Part shown: piece after piece, positions 63,777 through 64,000 of the stretch
How positions within the stretch are numbered: the first letter of the stretch is position 1
Layout of the letters: every line of letters starts with the position of its first letter
NCBI GenBank assembly: GCA_040218795.1
Contig: JAVJQT010000003.1
Location: 1-64,000, forward strand
Length of the DNA: 64,000 bases
Direction of reading: 5' to 3'
From: CCMP332 sp040218795
GTDB lineage: Bacteria; Bacteroidota; Bacteroidia; Cytophagales; CCMP332
Notes under the pieces: model-generated
The model's input: the letters and a program-made list of their open reading frames with translations, nothing else
The model's database searches: none
Told to the model about the DNA's origin: nothing
Made by a program: the position numbers and the translations under genes

Positions 63777-64000
63777 TTATTTTTTATCACTTTCGTCTTT
63801 GGAATCGCTTGGAGAATTGTCTTCCTTTTTTGATTCTTCCTTTGATTCAGACTTTGCTTCAGCTTTGTCATCCACATTAGGCTCAGATTCTTTAGTTGAA
63901 TCTACATTTGCTTCTTTAGCCTGATCTTCAGTCTTCGATTCTGGTTCTGTTGATCCCTGAACTTCTTCCTTAGATTCAGATTTTGCTTCAGGCTTTACTT
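63777..64000 (-). CDS. rplQ: Lys/Glu/Ser-rich C-terminal tail, probably ribosomal protein L17 (5' end outside window)
   Basis: The visible 74 codons encode only low-complexity acidic/basic sequence (VKPEAKSESKEE, later DKAEAKSESKEE, ending DSKDESDKK). The start and any folded domain lie beyond the right edge. The assignment rests on context: carA and eno directly follow rplQ in many Bacteroidota (from memory), and L17 there often carries such an extended charged tail. Any other protein with a lysine/glutamate-rich tail is possible. Confidence 0.5.
   Translation of the reverse strand, partial: VKPEAKSESKEEVQGSTEPESKTEDQAKEANVDSTKESEPNVDDKAEAKSESKEESKKEDNSPSDSKDESDKK

Noticed and set aside
1..64000. 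tRNA, rRNA, insertion sequence, phage or toxin-antitoxin genes
   Set aside because: None of the intergenic regions shows a cloverleaf or element ends, and all long ORFs match housekeeping, glycan or secreted-protein families.

Overview
The window looks like a chromosomal segment of a Bacteroidota bacterium, most likely a marine or free-living member of the Cytophagales. This is inferred from several things. The DNA is AT-rich (upper thirties percent GC by eye). There are very large secreted proteins with a C-terminal T9SS-like sorting domain. Methionine synthase is split into two genes. Enolase, carA and a probable L17 gene sit next to each other. Several genes start with TTG or GTG. No tRNA, rRNA, CRISPR array, transposase or phage gene was seen. 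Coding density is very high: no gene-free stretch exceeds about 250 bases.

Layout. (1) 1-6521, minus strand: two tandem, paralogous, very large secreted proteins with calcium-binding (thrombospondin-3-like) motifs; the first runs off the left edge. (2) 6733-9026: an uncharacterised helical protein, and HMG-CoA lyase. (3) 9210-14007: a methionine operon (homocysteine-binding half of MetH, remainder of MetH, MetF) behind a clear SAM-I riboswitch. (4) 14100-22981: housekeeping genes (a Ppx-type phosphatase convergent with and overlapping ppk1, gyrB, a LysE-type exporter, fabH, a MATE pump, clpP). (5) 22994-47147: a surface-glycan cluster of about 20 genes on both strands. It contains two sulfotransferases, two deacetylase-like proteins, three DegT/DnrJ/EryC1 aminotransferases, a PglD/NeuD-like acetyltransferase, a GmhA-like isomerase next to a cytidylyltransferase-kinase fusion, two nucleotide-sugar epimerases/dehydratases, a UDP-GlcNAc 2-epimerase, two methyltransferases, two glycosyltransferases, a Wzx-type flippase, a YfhO-type membrane protein and a heparinase II/III-type protein. 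(6) 47183-61268: pfkA, a FecR-like/CHASE2 pair, meaB, cinA, a 2-oxoacid dehydrogenase E2, aroA, a possible 42-residue membrane protein, a BtuF-like protein without signal peptide, an M42 aminopeptidase, pccB, a second Ppx/GppA protein, a malate/lactate dehydrogenase and an FtsB/DivIC protein. (7) 61290-64000: enolase, carA and the lysine/glutamate-rich tail of what is probably ribosomal protein L17, separated by two strong intrinsic terminator hairpins.

How it fits together. The methionine genes form one SAM-sensing unit. HMG-CoA lyase, PccB, MeaB and the E2 subunit are consistent with branched-chain amino acid and propionate catabolism, although they are not in one operon. The glycan cluster has the enzymes expected for a sulfated, amino-sugar-containing polysaccharide or LPS O-chain, with flippase-dependent export; the actual sugar cannot be read from the sequence. 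The most unusual features are the two-state architecture of the SAM riboswitch leader, the terminator immediately before carA, the output-less CHASE2/FecR pair, the reversed HldE-like fusion, and an abrupt change in base composition inside the first gene. I did not find a clearly new defence or mobile system.
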